Shown here: piece after piece, positions 9,804 through 18,879 of the stretch
How the letters are laid out: each line of letters starts with the position of its first letter
Position numbering within the stretch: the first letter of the stretch is position 1
From: Cupriavidus laharis
Lineage (GTDB): Bacteria; Pseudomonadota; Gammaproteobacteria; Burkholderiales; Burkholderiaceae
Reading direction: 5' to 3'
NCBI RefSeq assembly: GCF_914271435.1
Contig: NZ_CAJZAI010000007.1
Coordinates: 244,682-308,681, forward strand
DNA: 64,000 nt
Notes under the pieces: model-generated
Told to the model about the DNA's origin: nothing
What the model saw: only the letters and a program-made list of their open reading frames with translations
Database searches by the model: none
Program-made: the position numbers and the translations under genes

Positions 9804-10352
9804 ATGAACACTCCCACCCAGAACCCTGCCCGCCGTTCCCGCCTGTGGCTGTGGATTGCCGTCGCCGTGGTGGCATGCGCCGCCGGTGTGCTGGCCGGCC
9901 ATTTCCTGTTCTCGCCGAAGCCCGCCTCCGAGCAGGCCGTGGAAACCTTCTTCCAGACCCGCCTGCCCGATCCGAGCGGTAGCGATATCGATCTGGGCAA
10001 GCTGCGCGGCAAGACCGTGGTGGTCAACTTCTGGGCGCCGTGGTGCGGGCCCTGCGTGGAAGAAATGCCGGAGTTGACCGCCCTGCATGCCGAGTACGCG
10101 GCGCGGAAGGTCGAGTTTGTCGGCATCGGCATCGATTCAGCCGCCAATATCCAGCAGTTCATCAAGAAGGTGCCGGTCGCCTACCCGCTCGCGGTCGCCG
10201 GCTTCGCGGGCACGGAGTTGTCGCGCAATTTTGGCAATGCCGCCGGCGGCCTGCCCTACACCGTGGTGATCAACCCGGACGGGTCCGTCAAGTACCGCAA
10301 GATGGGCCGGATCACTTCGGACGAGTTGCGCTCAGTTCTGCCCCGTTCATAG
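9804..10352 (+). CDS. TlpA family membrane-anchored thioredoxin-like protein
   Basis: The 182-residue protein has one N-terminal membrane segment at about 14-35 and a periplasmic thioredoxin fold. The active site is WAPWCGPC with Cys81 and Cys84, and the cis-Pro region follows at GLPYTVV. It most likely reduces disulfides in the periplasm, as TlpA/ResA/CcmG proteins do in cytochrome assembly or thiol balance. No cytochrome c biogenesis gene lies nearby, so its partner cannot be named. It starts at an ATG and probably follows the upstream unknown gene in the same transcript. A 215-base gap separates it from aroQ. Confidence 0.92.
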   Translation: MNTPTQNPARRSRLWLWIAVAVVACAAGVLAGHFLFSPKPASEQAVETFFQTRLPDPSGSDIDLGKLRGKTVVVNFWAPWCGPCVEEMPELTALHAEYAARKVEFVGIGIDSAANIQQFIKKVPVAYPLAVAGFAGTELSRNFGNAAGGLPYTVVINPDGSVKYRKMGRITSDELRSVLPRS

Positions 10353-10567
10353 GTGCAGTCCGCTGCATAACGAGCTTTTTCTGCCAAGTTCGTCCAATCG
10401 TGGCGAAATTGCACTGAAACGAAGCGCATATTGCCCGGAACAGCTCAATGTGGCCTAATCAGCGCGCCGTAACCGTACCGGCACGTGAAGGCTTGTATCG
10501 CGTGCTAGACAAATCCCTCTAAGCTACGGTAATCTCCGCGCAATTTCGTTGAACTGGTCGAGCCGCC

Positions 10568-11056
10568 GTGACTGCAACCCGCTCCATCCGTCGCTCTGCC
10601 CGCTACCGCAAGGTGCTGGTCCTGCATGGGCCAAACCTCAATCTGCTGGGCACGCGCGAGCCGGAGACGTACGGGCATACCACGCTGGCCGATATCGACG
10701 CCGCACTCGCGAAACATGCCGCCGACGCCGGTATCGCGTTGTCGTCGTTCCAGTCCAACCACGAAGGGGCGCTGGTTGACCGCATCCATGCCGCGCGGAC
10801 GGAAGGGGTGGAATTCATCATCATCAACCCGGCCGCCTATACGCATACCAGCGTGGCGCTGCGCGATGCACTGGCCGGCGTGGCCATTCCGTTTGTCGAA
10901 GTGCACCTGTCGAACGTGCATCGCCGCGAAAGCTTCCGTCACCGTTCCTATTTCTCCGATCTCGCGGTCGGCGTGATCTGCGGACTGGGCTGGCATGGAT
11001 ACCTGCTGGCGCTGGACTACGTCCTCGGGCTGGAGCAGCCGCCGCCAAAGGGCTGA
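10568..11056 (+). CDS. aroQ: Type II 3-dehydroquinate dehydratase
   Basis: This 162-residue enzyme dehydrates 3-dehydroquinate to 3-dehydroshikimate in the shikimate pathway. The signature [17 protein letters not shown] includes the conserved Asn and Arg residues. The catalytic Tyr sits in the lid at [15 protein letters not shown] binds substrate, and [11 protein letters not shown] carries the catalytic His. Type II enzymes form dodecamers. The start is a GTG at 10568, placing a short basic leader ([11 protein letters not shown]) before the fold. Its position just upstream of accB-accC is the usual betaproteobacterial arrangement. Confidence 0.96.
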   Translation: MTATRSIRRSARYRKVLVLHGPNLNLLGTREPETYGHTTLADIDAALAKHAADAGIALSSFQSNHEGALVDRIHAARTEGVEFIIINPAAYTHTSVALRDALAGVAIPFVEVHLSNVHRRESFRHRSYFSDLAVGVICGLGWHGYLLALDYVLGLEQPPPKG

Positions 11057-11231
11057 GACCCGCCGACGTACAGGGCGTTACCCGAAAACATGATGCGCGC
11101 CGCCTGGCGGCCGCGCCTGCAGCGTGTGCGGCAAGCACCGCGGGCGTGGACAGCCGGTGGCCGTACCGACGATTTCTTCCGCCGCTGCCCACCAGGGCGC
11201 GCCCGGACAACCTGATTCAGGAGGATAGAAG

Positions 11232-11696
11232 ATGGACCTGCGCAAGCTGAAGACGCTGATCGACCTGGTGGCCGAATCCGGCATCTCGGAGCTGGAAGTC
11301 ACTGAAGGCGATGGCAAGGTACGCATCGTCAAGCAACCGCCGCAAGTCATCGCCCCGATGGCCATGCCGCAGATGCAGGCACTGCCGGCCATGCCCGTCG
11401 CTTCTCCGGTAGCCAGCGCCCCGGCTGCCGCCGCCGAGCCGGCCGCCGCGCAGGTTCCGGCCGGCCACGTGGTGACCTCGCCCATGGTCGGCACCTTCTA
11501 CCGCGCCCCGTCGCCGGGCGCCGCGCCGTTCGTCAACGTTGGCGACGCCGTCAAGGAAGGCCAGACCGTCTGCATCATCGAGGCCATGAAGCTGCTCAAC
11601 GAGATCGAGTGCGACAAGGCCGGCATCATCAAGGAAATCCTGGTCGAGAACGGCCAGGCAGTGGAATACGGCCAGCCGCTGTTCGTCATCGGCTGA
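11232..11696 (+). CDS. accB: Acetyl-CoA carboxylase biotin carboxyl carrier protein
   Basis: The 154-residue carrier subunit holds biotin for the first step of fatty acid synthesis. The N-terminal dimerisation part (1-36) is followed by an Ala/Pro-rich flexible linker (about 37-78) and a C-terminal biotinyl domain. The biotinylation site is Lys120 in [10 protein letters not shown], and the preceding [14 protein letters not shown] is the classic BCCP thumb region. An excellent ribosome binding site (AGGAGG) lies a few bases before the ATG. accC follows after 199 bases on the same strand. Confidence 0.97.
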   Translation: MDLRKLKTLIDLVAESGISELEVTEGDGKVRIVKQPPQVIAPMAMPQMQALPAMPVASPVASAPAAAAEPAAAQVPAGHVVTSPMVGTFYRAPSPGAAPFVNVGDAVKEGQTVCIIEAMKLLNEIECDKAGIIKEILVENGQAVEYGQPLFVIG

Positions 11697-11895
11697 TGCT
11701 GTCCGGCATGCCGCGCCGCCCTGCCCGATCGCGGCAGAGGCCTGCGCGGCCTGCCGGATCTCGTGGATGTTCGCACGTTGCAGCCCGCATCCCGTGCCAT
11801 GAAGCGGCCCCTGACACCGCCAGTTTCCCGGCCGCGCACCCCGCGTGCCGCAGCGGCACCTGGCGGGACCGCTCCCGTTCTCGCAGAGAGAGACC

Positions 11896-13248
11896 ATGTT
11901 TGAAAAAATTCTGATCGCGAACCGCGGTGAAATTGCCCTTCGCATCCAGCGCGCCTGCCGCGAGCTGGGCATCAAGACCGTGGTGGTGTACTCGGAAGCC
12001 GACAAGGAAGCCAAGTACGTCAAGCTGGCCGACGAAGCCGTATGTATCGGCCCGGCCCCTTCGCCGCTGTCCTACCTGAATATGCCGGCCATCATCTCGG
12101 CCGCCGAGGTGACCGACGCGCAGGCCATCCACCCTGGCTATGGCTTCCTGTCGGAGAATGCCGACTTTGCCGAGCGCGTGGAGAAGTCCGGCTTCGTCTT
12201 CATCGGCCCGACTGCCGAAAGCATCCGCCTGATGGGCGACAAGGTCTCGGCCAAGCAGGCCATGATCAAGGCCGGCGTGCCGTGCGTGCCGGGTTCTGAC
12301 GGTGCCCTGCCCGATGATCCGGCCGAAATCGTCGCCACCGCGCGCCGTGTGGGCTACCCGGTCATCATCAAGGCTGCCGGCGGTGGTGGTGGCCGCGGCA
12401 TGCGTGTGGTGCACACCGAGGCCGCGCTGCTCAACGCCGTCAACATGACGCGCGAAGAAGCCGGCCGCGCCTTCGGCAACCCCGAGGTCTACATGGAGAA
12501 GTTCCTGGAGAATCCGCGCCACGTGGAGATCCAGATCCTGGCCGACCAGCACAAGCAGGCCATCTGGCTGGGCGAGCGCGATTGCTCCATGCAGCGCCGC
12601 CACCAGAAGGTGATCGAGGAAGCGCCCGCGCCGCATATTCCGCGCCGCCTGATCGAGCGCATCGGCGACCGCTGCGCCGAAGCCTGCCGCAAGATGGGCT
12701 ACCGTGGCGCCGGCACGTTCGAGTTCCTGTACGAGAACAACGAGTTCTACTTCATCGAGATGAACACGCGCGTGCAGGTGGAGCACCCGGTTACCGAGAT
12801 GATCACCGGCATCGACATCGTGCAGGAACAGATCCGCATCGCCTTCGGCGAAAAGCTGCGCTTCCGCCAGAAGGATGTGCAGTTCCGTGGCCACGCGATC
12901 GAATGCCGCGTGAACGCCGAAGACCCGTTCAAGTTCATCCCGTCGCCGGGCCGCATCACCGCCTGGCACATGCCCGGCGGCCCCGGTGTACGCGTGGACT
13001 CGCACGCGTATGATGGTTACTTCGTCCCGCCGAATTATGATTCGATGATCGGCAAGATCATCAGCTATGGCGCCACCCGTGAGCAGGCCATCGCCCGCAT
13101 GCGGATCGCGCTGTCGGAGATGGTGGTGGACGGCATCCAGACCAACGTCCCGCTGCACCGCGAGCTGATGATGGACGCCAACTTCGTCGAAGGCGGCACC
13201 AGCATCCACTATCTCGAGCACCGCCTGGCGCAGCGCGAGAAAGCCTGA
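11896..13248 (+). CDS. accC: Acetyl-CoA carboxylase biotin carboxylase subunit
   Basis: This 450-residue ATP-grasp enzyme carboxylates biotin on AccB using bicarbonate and ATP. It opens with [16 protein letters not shown]. It has the ATP-lid glycine loop [12 protein letters not shown], the [17 protein letters not shown] region that positions bicarbonate and biotin, and [15 protein letters not shown] with the metal-binding Glu and catalytic Arg. The length matches the family. I place the start at 11896 because the frame upstream is not conserved and this is the standard AccC N-terminus. prmA follows after 38 bases. Confidence 0.97.
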   Translation: MFEKILIANRGEIALRIQRACRELGIKTVVVYSEADKEAKYVKLADEAVCIGPAPSPLSYLNMPAIISAAEVTDAQAIHPGYGFLSENADFAERVEKSGFVFIGPTAESIRLMGDKVSAKQAMIKAGVPCVPGSDGALPDDPAEIVATARRVGYPVIIKAAGGGGGRGMRVVHTEAALLNAVNMTREEAGRAFGNPEVYMEKFLENPRHVEIQILADQHKQAIWLGERDCSMQRRHQKVIEEAPAPHIPRRLIERIGDRCAEACRKMGYRGAGTFEFLYENNEFYFIEMNTRVQVEHPVTEMITGIDIVQEQIRIAFGEKLRFRQKDVQFRGHAIECRVNAEDPFKFIPSPGRITAWHMPGGPGVRVDSHAYDGYFVPPNYDSMIGKIISYGATREQAIARMRIALSEMVVDGIQTNVPLHRELMMDANFVEGGTSIHYLEHRLAQREKA

Positions 13249-13286
13249 CGCGGCAGCCGCCGCACCTGCTGTACAAAAGGAAGCCC

Positions 13287-14180
13287 GTGGCCTTTCAGGA
13301 ATGTGTGATCGAAGTGGCGCAGGACCAGGCCGAAGCCTGGTCTGACGCCCTGTTCGACCTTGGCGCGCTGTCGGTGTCGGTGGAAGATGCCGATGCCGAC
13401 ACGCCGGACGAGCAGCCGCTGTTCGGCGAGCCCGGGCTGGAGCCCACGAAGCTCGCGTGGAACCGCTCGCGCGTGGTGGCGCTGTTCGGCGACGATACCG
13501 ACCCGGCGCTGGTCGTCGCGGCCGCGTCGAATGCGCTCGGCATCGATCCGGTGCCGGCCTATGTCCTGCGCGAGGTCGAGGACCAGGACTGGGTACGCCT
13601 CACGCAGTCCCAGTTCGAGCCGATCCGCATCGGCGAGCGCATCTGGGTCGTGCCGTCGTGGCACGACGCACCGGAGCCCGATGCCGTGGTGCTCGAACTC
13701 GACCCGGGCCTGGCCTTCGGCACCGGCAGCCATCCGACCACGCGGCTGTGCATGCAGTGGCTGGAGCAGAACCTGAAGGCTGGCGAAACCGTCCTCGACT
13801 ACGGCTGCGGCTCCGGCATCCTCGCCATCGTCGCGAAGAAGCTCGGCGCCGGCGACACGCTTGGCATCGACATCGACCCGAACGCTGTGGAAGCGTCGCG
13901 CTACAACGCCGAACGCAACCAGGTCCAGGCGACGTTTGCGCTGCCGGAGTCGGTTTCCGAAGCGAGCTACGATCTTGTCGTGGCCAATATCCTCTCCAAC
14001 CCGCTCAAGCTGATGGCCGCCATGCTCAGCGCCCGCGTACGCCCGGGCGGTCGCCTGGTGCTGTCCGGCGTGCTCGAGCGCCAGGCCGAGGAAGTTGCGG
14101 CCGCCTATGCCGCCTGGCTGCCGCTGACCGTCTGGCGCAGCGAGGAGGGCTGGGTCTGCCTGCACGGCACGCGTCCCTGA
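13287..14180 (+). CDS. prmA: Ribosomal protein L11 methyltransferase
   Basis: The 297-residue protein trimethylates lysines and the N-terminus of ribosomal protein L11 using S-adenosylmethionine. The N-terminal substrate-recognition domain with its short linker is followed by a class I methyltransferase domain. Motifs are [13 protein letters not shown], then [12 protein letters not shown] for SAM binding, and the [10 protein letters not shown] catalytic/substrate loop. It starts at a GTG with an AAAAGGAAG ribosome binding site. It lies between accC and the zinc-ribbon gene, as in other Burkholderiaceae, and probably belongs to the same transcript. Confidence 0.95.
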   Translation: MAFQECVIEVAQDQAEAWSDALFDLGALSVSVEDADADTPDEQPLFGEPGLEPTKLAWNRSRVVALFGDDTDPALVVAAASNALGIDPVPAYVLREVEDQDWVRLTQSQFEPIRIGERIWVVPSWHDAPEPDAVVLELDPGLAFGTGSHPTTRLCMQWLEQNLKAGETVLDYGCGSGILAIVAKKLGAGDTLGIDIDPNAVEASRYNAERNQVQATFALPESVSEASYDLVVANILSNPLKLMAAMLSARVRPGGRLVLSGVLERQAEEVAAAYAAWLPLTVWRSEEGWVCLHGTRP

Positions 14181-14189
14181 GGTGTGCCC

Positions 14190-15830
14190 ATGGCCGCCGC
14201 CAAACTTGTCACACGCTGCCCGGCCTGCCGCACCGCCTTTCGGCTTGTTGCCGACCAGTTGCGGCTGCGCCAGGGGCTGGTGCGTTGCGGACACTGCGAA
14301 ACCGTCTTCGACGCGCGTGAACACCTGATCGAAGTGCCGGCGCCGGCGGCCTCGCCCGCGGCGCCGTCGCCATACCAGCAGCCTGAACCAGCGACGTCCG
14401 CGAGCGCGCCGGAAGCCGACGCCGGGGCCAAAGCTGCGTCGGCGTCATCCATCGGCGCGTTCGATCCTGGTTACGACCCCGGGTACGACGTGCCCGCGCT
14501 CGATTCGCCCACCATGATGATGGCCCCCGTCGAGGACGAAGAAGCGTCCGTCGAGGTGGAAGAGCCGATCGCACAGGGCGAAACTCCATCGTACGAAGAA
14601 CCGGAACCCGCTCCAGAGAACATTGCGCAGCCCACGCTGCAGGAAGCCCTGCCCGAAGTACCAGCCGGGACCGAAAGTACTGACGGGCAGACCCAAGCTG
14701 CCGAAGCTGGGGCTGAACCCGAGCCTGTTGAAGCCGAACAGCCGGAAGCCGGGCCGGTCGCCGCCGCCAACGGCACGCATCATGCCAAGCAGGACGACGA
14801 GGCGGCATCTGCCACCATCGTGGCCGCTCACGACTCGTGGCCTGCGCTGGACCGCTCCGCCTTTGAAGGCGAGGAGCCATCTCCGGCTGCGCCAGGCACG
14901 GTGCAAGCTGAACCACAGGAAGATGCGGCCGATGAACCGGCCAGCGCGCCGCTTGCGGAATCGTCTGCCGAATCGCCCGCCGAGTCGCCATCGGAGCCGC
15001 CTTCCGAACCCTTGCTGCGCAGCGCCAGCGAGTTCCTGCGTGCCCAGTCCAGCGACAGCACCGAAGTGCCGGCCATGGCCGACGCACCGGCAACACCGCA
15101 CGAATCAGGCCATGACGCTGATCACGCGTCCGGGCTCGATTACGGCCGCAACTACGGCCCCACCTATGGCCCGAGCACCGGCGACGCCTTCAGTGCAACC
15201 GCCGGCGCCATTGCGCGCGAGAACGCCACGCGGCGCTGGGCACGGCAGGAGCCGCAGATGGGGCCTGCATTCGCCCCGGACTTCCTGCGCCAGGCGCGCG
15301 AGCGGGAACGCGAACGCGCACGCGAGGCCGCTGCGATGCCGGCGCCGCCACGCTTTCGCTACGGCTGGCATATCGCTGCCGGCGTGCTGGCCCTTGGCGT
15401 GGTCACGCAAGGACTGTACCTGATGCGCGGGCAGCTTGCGGGCCACTTCCCGGCCCTGCGTCCCGTGCTCGAAGCCGCGTGCGCGCCGCTCGGCTGCGAA
15501 GTACCGCCGTGGCGCGACATCGACGCGCTGCGCATCGATACCTCGCAGTTGCAGAAGCAGGAAGAAGGCAGCGACGCCTACCTGCTCGCCGTTACGCTGC
15601 GCAACCAGGGCCGCGCCACCACGGCGTTGCCGGCCATCGAACTGGTCATGACCGACCTGCAGGACCAATTGCTGTTGCGGCGCGTACTGGAACCGTCCGA
15701 GTACCTGGAGCCGGCGCAGAAGGCCTTCGCCACGCACGGTCTTCGAGCGGGCATGGAACTGCCGGTTCGGGTACGATTCCGGACTCAGCATGCGGCGGCC
15801 AACTACCGCGTGCTGATTTTCTATCCCTGA
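14190..15830 (+). CDS. Zinc-ribbon and DUF3426 domain membrane protein
   Basis: The 546-residue protein begins with an MJ0042-type zinc ribbon containing two CxxC pairs (RCPACRTAF and RCGHCETVF) within its first 40 residues. A long Glu/Pro/Ala-rich, probably disordered region fills about 50-330. A membrane segment lies near 392-412, and a DUF3426 domain follows, presumably in the periplasm. The disordered part contains Ser/Glu/Pro repeats (SAESPAESPSEPPSEP). The function is unknown. The layout places a metal-binding sensor-like domain in the cytoplasm. I prefer the ATG at 14190 to a GTG at 14184, both 3-9 bases after the prmA stop. Confidence 0.9.
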   Translation: MAAAKLVTRCPACRTAFRLVADQLRLRQGLVRCGHCETVFDAREHLIEVPAPAASPAAPSPYQQPEPATSASAPEADAGAKAASASSIGAFDPGYDPGYDVPALDSPTMMMAPVEDEEASVEVEEPIAQGETPSYEEPEPAPENIAQPTLQEALPEVPAGTESTDGQTQAAEAGAEPEPVEAEQPEAGPVAAANGTHHAKQDDEAASATIVAAHDSWPALDRSAFEGEEPSPAAPGTVQAEPQEDAADEPASAPLAESSAESPAESPSEPPSEPLLRSASEFLRAQSSDSTEVPAMADAPATPHESGHDADHASGLDYGRNYGPTYGPSTGDAFSATAGAIARENATRRWARQEPQMGPAFAPDFLRQARERERERAREAAAMPAPPRFRYGWHIAAGVLALGVVTQGLYLMRGQLAGHFPALRPVLEAACAPLGCEVPPWRDIDALRIDTSQLQKQEEGSDAYLLAVTLRNQGRATTALPAIELVMTDLQDQLLLRRVLEPSEYLEPAQKAFATHGLRAGMELPVRVRFRTQHAAANYRVLIFYP

Positions 15831-15914
15831 TTTCCGCAGGCTTGCTGCCAAGGGCCGAATCGAGCCCGGCCGCGAGCTGCGCCCCCCGAAGATCCTGAAC
15901 AGGAAGGAGCAGAG

Positions 15915-16415
15915 ATGAGCAACGTGACCCTCGGCGGCAACGCCATTGAAGTGGCAGGCAAGTTCCCGCAACCCGGCGACAAGGCCGCCGACTTCAAGCT
16001 GGTCGGCAAGGACCTGGCGGACGTGACGCTGGCCGACTTCGCCGGCAAGCGCAAAGTGCTGAATATCGTACCGAGCCTGGACACCCCGGTGTGCCAGGCC
16101 TCGGCGCGCAAGTTCAACGAGGCCGCCAGCGGCCTGGCCAACACCGTGGTGCTGACCATCTCGGCCGACCTGCCGTTCGCGATGGGCCGCTTCTGCACCG
16201 CTGAAGGCCTGGCCAACGTGGTACCGCTGTCGACGATGCGCGGCGCCGAGTTCAAGGGCAACTACGGCGTGGACATCAAGAGCGGCCCGCTGGCCGGCGT
16301 GACCGCACGTGCCGTGGTGGTGCTGGACGAGAACAACGTCGTCAAGTACAGCCAGCTCGTGCCCGAGATCAAGACCGAACCCGACTACGACGCCGCGCTG
16401 GCCGCACTGAAGTAA
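15915..16415 (+). CDS. tpx: Thiol peroxidase (atypical 2-Cys peroxiredoxin)
   Basis: The 166-residue peroxiredoxin reduces hydrogen peroxide and alkyl hydroperoxides using thioredoxin. The peroxidatic Cys60 sits in SLDTPVC, and the resolving Cys94 in GRFC, the spacing typical of Tpx. The length matches E. coli Tpx. A strong AAGGAG ribosome binding site precedes the ATG. An inverted repeat after the stop (16436-16462) may end transcription, which would make this gene a separate unit from the kinase gene downstream. Confidence 0.96.
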   Translation: MSNVTLGGNAIEVAGKFPQPGDKAADFKLVGKDLADVTLADFAGKRKVLNIVPSLDTPVCQASARKFNEAASGLANTVVLTISADLPFAMGRFCTAEGLANVVPLSTMRGAEFKGNYGVDIKSGPLAGVTARAVVVLDENNVVKYSQLVPEIKTEPDYDAALAALK

Positions 16416-16435
16416 GCCGCACCGGCAACTAGCAC

Positions 16436-16462
16436 CGGCCGCCTGCATTCCCGGGGCGGCCG
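16436..16462 (+). terminator. Possible terminator hairpin after tpx
   Basis: CGGCCGCC at 16436-16443 is complementary to GGCGGCCG at 16455-16462, giving an 8-bp perfect GC-rich stem with an 11-base loop. The stem is followed by a pyrimidine-rich, only partly T-rich stretch. It begins 21 bases after the tpx stop. Termination is likely but the T-tract is weak. Confidence 0.45.
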
Positions 16463-16524
16463 CTTCCGTTTCTGAACCCCGCGGGCTGCACGCAGCCCGA
16501 CCATCCCAAGTACCTGGAGAGAGC

Positions 16525-17472
16525 ATGGCCAGCCTGATCTGCGGCTCCGTCGCCTACGACACCATCATGACGTTCGACGGACGCTTCCGCGAACACATCC
16601 TGCCGGACCAGATCCACATGCTGAACGTCTCGTTCCTGGTGCCCGGCATGCGGCGCGAGTACGGCGGCTGCGCCGGCAACATCGCCTACACGCTCAAGAT
16701 GCTCGGCGGCGAACCCGTGGTCATGGCCACCGTGGGTGCCGACGCCGAACCCTATCTGCAATACCTGCGCGGGCTGAACATCGACACCGGCCATATCCGC
16801 GTGCTGCCCGATACCTTCACGGCGCAGGCCATGATCACCACCGACCTGGACAACAACCAGATCACCGCCTTCCACCCCGGCGCAATGAGCCAGTCGCAGC
16901 TCTCCAACGTGAAGGACGCGCTCGGCGGCAACGCGCCGCCGAAGCTTGGCATTGTCGCCCCGGACAGCCGCGAGGGCATGCTGCACCACGCGCGCCAGTT
17001 CGCCGAGACCGGGATTCCGTTTGTTTTTGATCTGGGCCAGGCAATGCCGCTGTTCAACGGCGAAGACCTGCGGGAGTTCGTTGAACTCGCCAGCTACGTG
17101 ACGGTCAATGACTACGAAGCGCAGGTCCTGCTGTCCCGCACCGCCTGGACCAGCGCCGAGGTTGCCGCCAAGGTTCGTGCCTTCATCGTCACGCACGGCG
17201 AGCGCGGCGCCAGCATCTTTGCCGATGGTCAGCAGTACGCGATCCCGGCCGTTCCGGCGGAGCGCATCGTGGACCCGACCGGCTGTGGCGACGCCTTCCG
17301 CGGCGGCCTGCTGTTCGGCATCGAAAACGGGTTAGACTGGGAAACCACTGGCCGCCTGGCATCGCTGATGGGATCGATCAAGATCGCACAGCAGGGTCCG
17401 CAAAACCACTGGTTGCCGCTCGACGAAATCGGCAATCGTTTCCAGTCTGCATTCGGTTACCGCTACGCCTGA
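16525..17472 (+). CDS. PfkB family carbohydrate/nucleoside kinase (adenosine kinase-like)
   Basis: The 315-residue ribokinase-fold enzyme carries a YGGCAGNIAYTLKMLGG substrate-side motif near residue 46. Its second PfkB signature is DPTGCGDAFRGG, with the likely catalytic base Asp256. Relatives in Burkholderiaceae are often annotated as adenosine kinase, but substrate choice (adenosine, ribose or another sugar) cannot be fixed from sequence alone. It is read in the same direction as tpx and the lipoprotein gene that follows after 37 bases. Confidence 0.88.
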   Translation: MASLICGSVAYDTIMTFDGRFREHILPDQIHMLNVSFLVPGMRREYGGCAGNIAYTLKMLGGEPVVMATVGADAEPYLQYLRGLNIDTGHIRVLPDTFTAQAMITTDLDNNQITAFHPGAMSQSQLSNVKDALGGNAPPKLGIVAPDSREGMLHHARQFAETGIPFVFDLGQAMPLFNGEDLREFVELASYVTVNDYEAQVLLSRTAWTSAEVAAKVRAFIVTHGERGASIFADGQQYAIPAVPAERIVDPTGCGDAFRGGLLFGIENGLDWETTGRLASLMGSIKIAQQGPQNHWLPLDEIGNRFQSAFGYRYA

Positions 17473-17509
17473 TCTGCGGCCGGGGCGTGGCACATTGACG
17501 GGAATTGAC

Positions 17510-17977
17510 ATGAACAACAAGCTCCGAACCGGTGTCATCGCCATTTTCGCCGTGGCTGCACTGGTCAGCGGCTGCGCCACGGATTCCAGCTCCAACAGCG
17601 TCTACTCGACCGGACAGGCACAGCGCGAACAAACCGTGCGCTACGGCGTGGTCGAAGGCGTGCGCGACGTGATGATCCAGGGCGGCCAGACCGGCGCCGG
17701 CACCATCGCCGGCGGCGCGATCGGCGGCGTTGCGGCGGGCAGCCTGATCGGCAGCGGCAACGGCTCGGTGGCAGCCGGCATTCTCGGCGCCGTGCTCGGC
17801 GGCATTGCCGGCAGCGCGGCCGAGAACAAGGTCAACCAGCGGCGCGGGCTCGAAATCACCGTCCGGCTGGAAAATGGCGAGATGCGCGCGATCACGCAGG
17901 AAGCGGACGAGCTGTTCCGGCCCGGGGACCAGGTGCGCTTGCTCACCTCCGGCGGCGTGACGCGGGTCACGCACTGA
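17510..17977 (+). CDS. Glycine-zipper outer-membrane lipoprotein (SlyB/Pcp-like)
   Basis: The 155-residue product has a lipoprotein signal peptide with lipobox LVSGC (Cys22). Residue +2 is Ala, consistent with outer-membrane sorting. A glycine-zipper segment (about 65-110) contains repeated GxxxG-type spacing such as AGGAIGGVAAGSLIGSGNGS, typical of 2TM glycine-zipper lipoproteins. The C-terminal part resembles the SlyB/Pcp family. It is probably structural, contributing to envelope integrity. The start at 17510 is chosen because it gives a clean signal peptide. A strong terminator follows directly. Confidence 0.9.
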   Translation: MNNKLRTGVIAIFAVAALVSGCATDSSSNSVYSTGQAQREQTVRYGVVEGVRDVMIQGGQTGAGTIAGGAIGGVAAGSLIGSGNGSVAAGILGAVLGGIAGSAAENKVNQRRGLEITVRLENGEMRAITQEADELFRPGDQVRLLTSGGVTRVTH

Positions 17978-18004
17978 TTCGCCTGCGTCCCGGTTTATTG
18001 AAAG

Positions 18005-18038
18005 CGCCGCGTCCGAGAGGATGCGGCGTTTTTCTTTT
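18005..18038 (+). terminator. Rho-independent terminator of the plus-strand run
   Basis: CGCCGCGTCC (18005-18014) pairs with GGATGCGGCG (18019-18028) around a GAGA tetraloop, with one G-T pair, and is followed by TTTTTCTTTT. It sits 28 bases after the glycine-zipper lipoprotein stop. Confidence 0.88.
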
Positions 18039-18106
18039 GGCAGCACACAGTTCAGGTTGCCCGGGACAGCGATCCCATCGCCCACTCCCAGTGACAGGCC
18101 CAAATG

Positions 18107-18138
18107 AAAAACCCGCCGGGCATGCGCCGTCGGCGGGT
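18107..18138 (-). terminator. Terminator of the H1-like gene (minus strand)
   Basis: ACCCGCCG (18111-18118) pairs with CGGCGGGT (18131-18138), and an inner GGC/GCC pair can extend the stem. On the minus strand the hairpin is followed by a T-run (AAAA at 18107-18110 on the plus strand). It is the last of three hairpins downstream of the H1-like gene. Confidence 0.75.
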
Positions 18139-18140
18139 TG

Positions 18141-18182
18141 GCAAGACTGGTGTCTTGCAGGCCGGATACGGCGTATCCGGCC
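18141..18182. repeat. Two tight hairpins in the 3' flank of the H1-like gene
   Basis: GCAAGAC (18141-18147) pairs with GTCTTGC (18152-18158) around the loop TGGT. A further stem, GGCCGGATAC (18160-18169) with GTATCCGGCC (18173-18182), has a 3-base loop. Together with the terminator at 18107-18138 they make three consecutive stem-loops within 75 bases. Confidence 0.7.
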
Positions 18183-18252
18183 ACTATGGCACGCTGTACG
18201 TGCCCGGGTGACTCCTTGCGGAAGTCGTGGTCCCCACTCGACCGAGCGAGGC

Positions 18253-18450
18253 TTACGGGCGGTTGCCCGTCGGGAACGGCCATGCAGCGGCCGGGTTCAG
18301 CGCGGTCTTGGCAGCGGCCTTCTTGGCGGCCGGTGCTGCCTTCTTGGCGGCTACCTTCTTCACAGCGGCTTTCTTGGCCGGTGCAGCCTTCTTGGCTGCC
18401 GGTTTGGCGGCCTTCTTGGCCGCCGGCTTCTTCTTCGCAGTCGTTGCCAT
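18253..18450 (-). CDS. Histone H1-like DNA-binding protein (HctB type)
   Basis: The 65-residue product is almost entirely Lys and Ala (18 to 20 lysines), arranged in repeats of the type PAAKKAA / APAKKAAVKK. It ends in the neutral tail NPAAAWPFPTGNRP seen in betaproteobacterial H1-like proteins. Such proteins bind DNA non-specifically through the basic tail and act in nucleoid compaction or as global modulators. The ATG at 18450 has a good GGAGTT ribosome binding site at 18455-18460. I prefer it to an in-frame ATG five codons upstream, because the site would otherwise lie inside the gene. A hairpin series follows the stop. Confidence 0.9.
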   Translation of the reverse strand: MATTAKKKPAAKKAAKPAAKKAAPAKKAAVKKVAAKKAAPAAKKAAAKTALNPAAAWPFPTGNRP

Positions 18451-18552
18451 GGATAACTCCTTCACTAGAGAGTGAATATCGAATGACCTAGGTTGGCGAC
18501 CCGACCGACCCGAGGCGCGGCGTACTGCCGCTACCCCAGTCGAGCGAGCGAT

Positions 18553-18879
18553 TCATCGGCGCGCGGCACTACCTCCGCCGCACGCTAATGAATTCGGTAG
18601 CAGGGCCGTCGCCCATGGCGACGCACTGGCGGCAAGGCAGGCCCGCATGCGGGCTCCGGGCACTTGCCGCGCCCCGGAATATTCGATCAGCCCACGCCGC
18701 CCGTCGAGTCGGCGCGCAGCCAGCAATGAGGAGATATCGGACGGCTTGCCTGCGGTGCGGGCCTGGCCTCGCGCACGGCAGACGGCATTCATCATCTGGA
18801 GGTAGCTTGCCCATCCCGTCGCTGGGCCAAAGGAGACTGCACGCGTTTTAAGAAGCCGGTTCGGCCTGGTCTGCGTCAA
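18553..18879 (-). CDS. Possible small protein of unknown function, upstream of the H1-like gene
   Basis: A 108-residue minus-strand frame starts from a TTG at 18879 and ends 102 bases before the H1-like gene. I do not recognise it. Its first 65 residues (for example VSFGPATGWASYLQMMNAVC and SSLLAARRLDGRRGLIEY) look protein-like, with few rare residues, while the C-terminal 30 residues are Ala/Ser/Gly-rich and less convincing. The weak start codon and the absence of a clear ribosome binding site argue against it. It may be a decayed or short helix-turn-helix-like gene, or not coding at all. Confidence 0.25.
   Translation of the reverse strand: MTQTRPNRLLKTRAVSFGPATGWASYLQMMNAVCRARGQARTAGKPSDISSLLAARRLDGRRGLIEYSGARQVPGARMRACLAASASPWATALLPNSLACGGGSAARR

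Noticed and set aside
18253..18450. Lys/Ala codon repeats as a possible CRISPR or tandem repeat array
   Set aside because: The repeats encode a known H1-like basic tail and vary in length and sequence as coding repeats do; no spacers are present.
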